Below, one piece after another: positions 5,023 through 5,063 of a stretch of DNA of 5,063 nucleotides. The position numbers were made by a program, and so were the translations under genes. Source of the DNA: CAKSNH01 sp964422725 (GTDB taxonomy: Bacteria > Bacillota > Clostridia > UBA1381); NCBI GenBank assembly GCA_964422725.1, contig CAYRCC010000075.1:1-5063 (forward strand), written 5' to 3'. Under the pieces are notes generated by a model. That model saw nothing but the letters and a program-made list of their open reading frames with translations, was not told where the DNA came from and searched no databases. Position 1 is the first letter of the stretch; every line of letters starts with the position of its first letter.

Positions 5023-5063
5023 ATTACCTGACGGAATATCTTCGTATTGAGCTTTTTCGCAAA
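4974..5063 (-). CDS. Possible 3' end of a convergent gene, cut by the window edge
   Basis: The minus strand from 5063 is open for 29 codons and ends at TGA (4976 to 4974). The peptide is basic in its first half (FAKKLNTKIFRQVIGKIH) and ends RVNFVPF. I recognise no family. The frame contains the fifth inverted repeat of the adjacent cluster, which is unusual for coding sequence. In favour: a leftward gene here would end at the bidirectional fbp terminator. Against: 29 codons is too short to show coding bias, and the whole stretch may be a non-coding repeat. Confidence 0.25.
   Translation of the reverse strand, partial: FAKKLNTKIFRQVIGKIHSMPERVNFVPF

Overview
The window looks like chromosome from a Clostridia-type Firmicute (Bacillota). 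The best evidence is a full-length class III (Firmicute-type) fructose-1,6-bisphosphatase. Supporting signs are AGGAGG-type ribosome binding sites, one TTG start, a copper-amine-oxidase-N-like secreted protein of a kind common in Clostridia and Bacilli, and near-consensus sigma-A promoters. There is no phage, plasmid, IS, CRISPR, rRNA or tRNA signal. The genes themselves are ordinary; the less usual material lies between and beside them.

Left part (1-1444, minus strand): a two-gene unit read leftwards. A consensus promoter (TTGACA, 18 bp, TATAAT, 1444 to 1415) and a leader of about 120 nt precede a secreted 219-residue protein with a copper amine oxidase N-like domain and an NPCBM-like beta-sandwich (626-1285). 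After 27 bases comes a 168-residue protein with two membrane segments and a C-terminal finger that fits the RanBP2-type zinc finger pattern (92-598). A large imperfect hairpin (4-82) lies just past this unit.

Middle (1445-1781): a divergent intergenic region. It holds a perfect 9-bp inverted repeat just upstream of the leftward promoter (possible operator), a set of competing inverted repeats (1556-1626) and a clear rightward promoter (TTGATT, 17 bp, TATAAT, 1675-1703). I see no convincing gene here.

Right part (1782-4791, plus strand): a compact operon azlC-azlD-fbp. azlC and azlD overlap by 4 bases, and the fbp ribosome binding site overlaps the azlD stop codon. AzlCD is a two-subunit membrane exporter of the branched-chain amino acid type; Fbp removes the 1-phosphate of fructose-1,6-bisphosphate in gluconeogenesis. 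The operon ends in a perfect 20-bp palindrome that contains the fbp stop codon and should terminate transcription from both sides.

Right edge (4792-5063): no complete gene, but a run of five separate inverted repeats and a 29-codon open frame on the minus strand that runs off the window. This may be the 3' end of a convergent gene or part of a dispersed structured repeat; the sequence alone does not decide.
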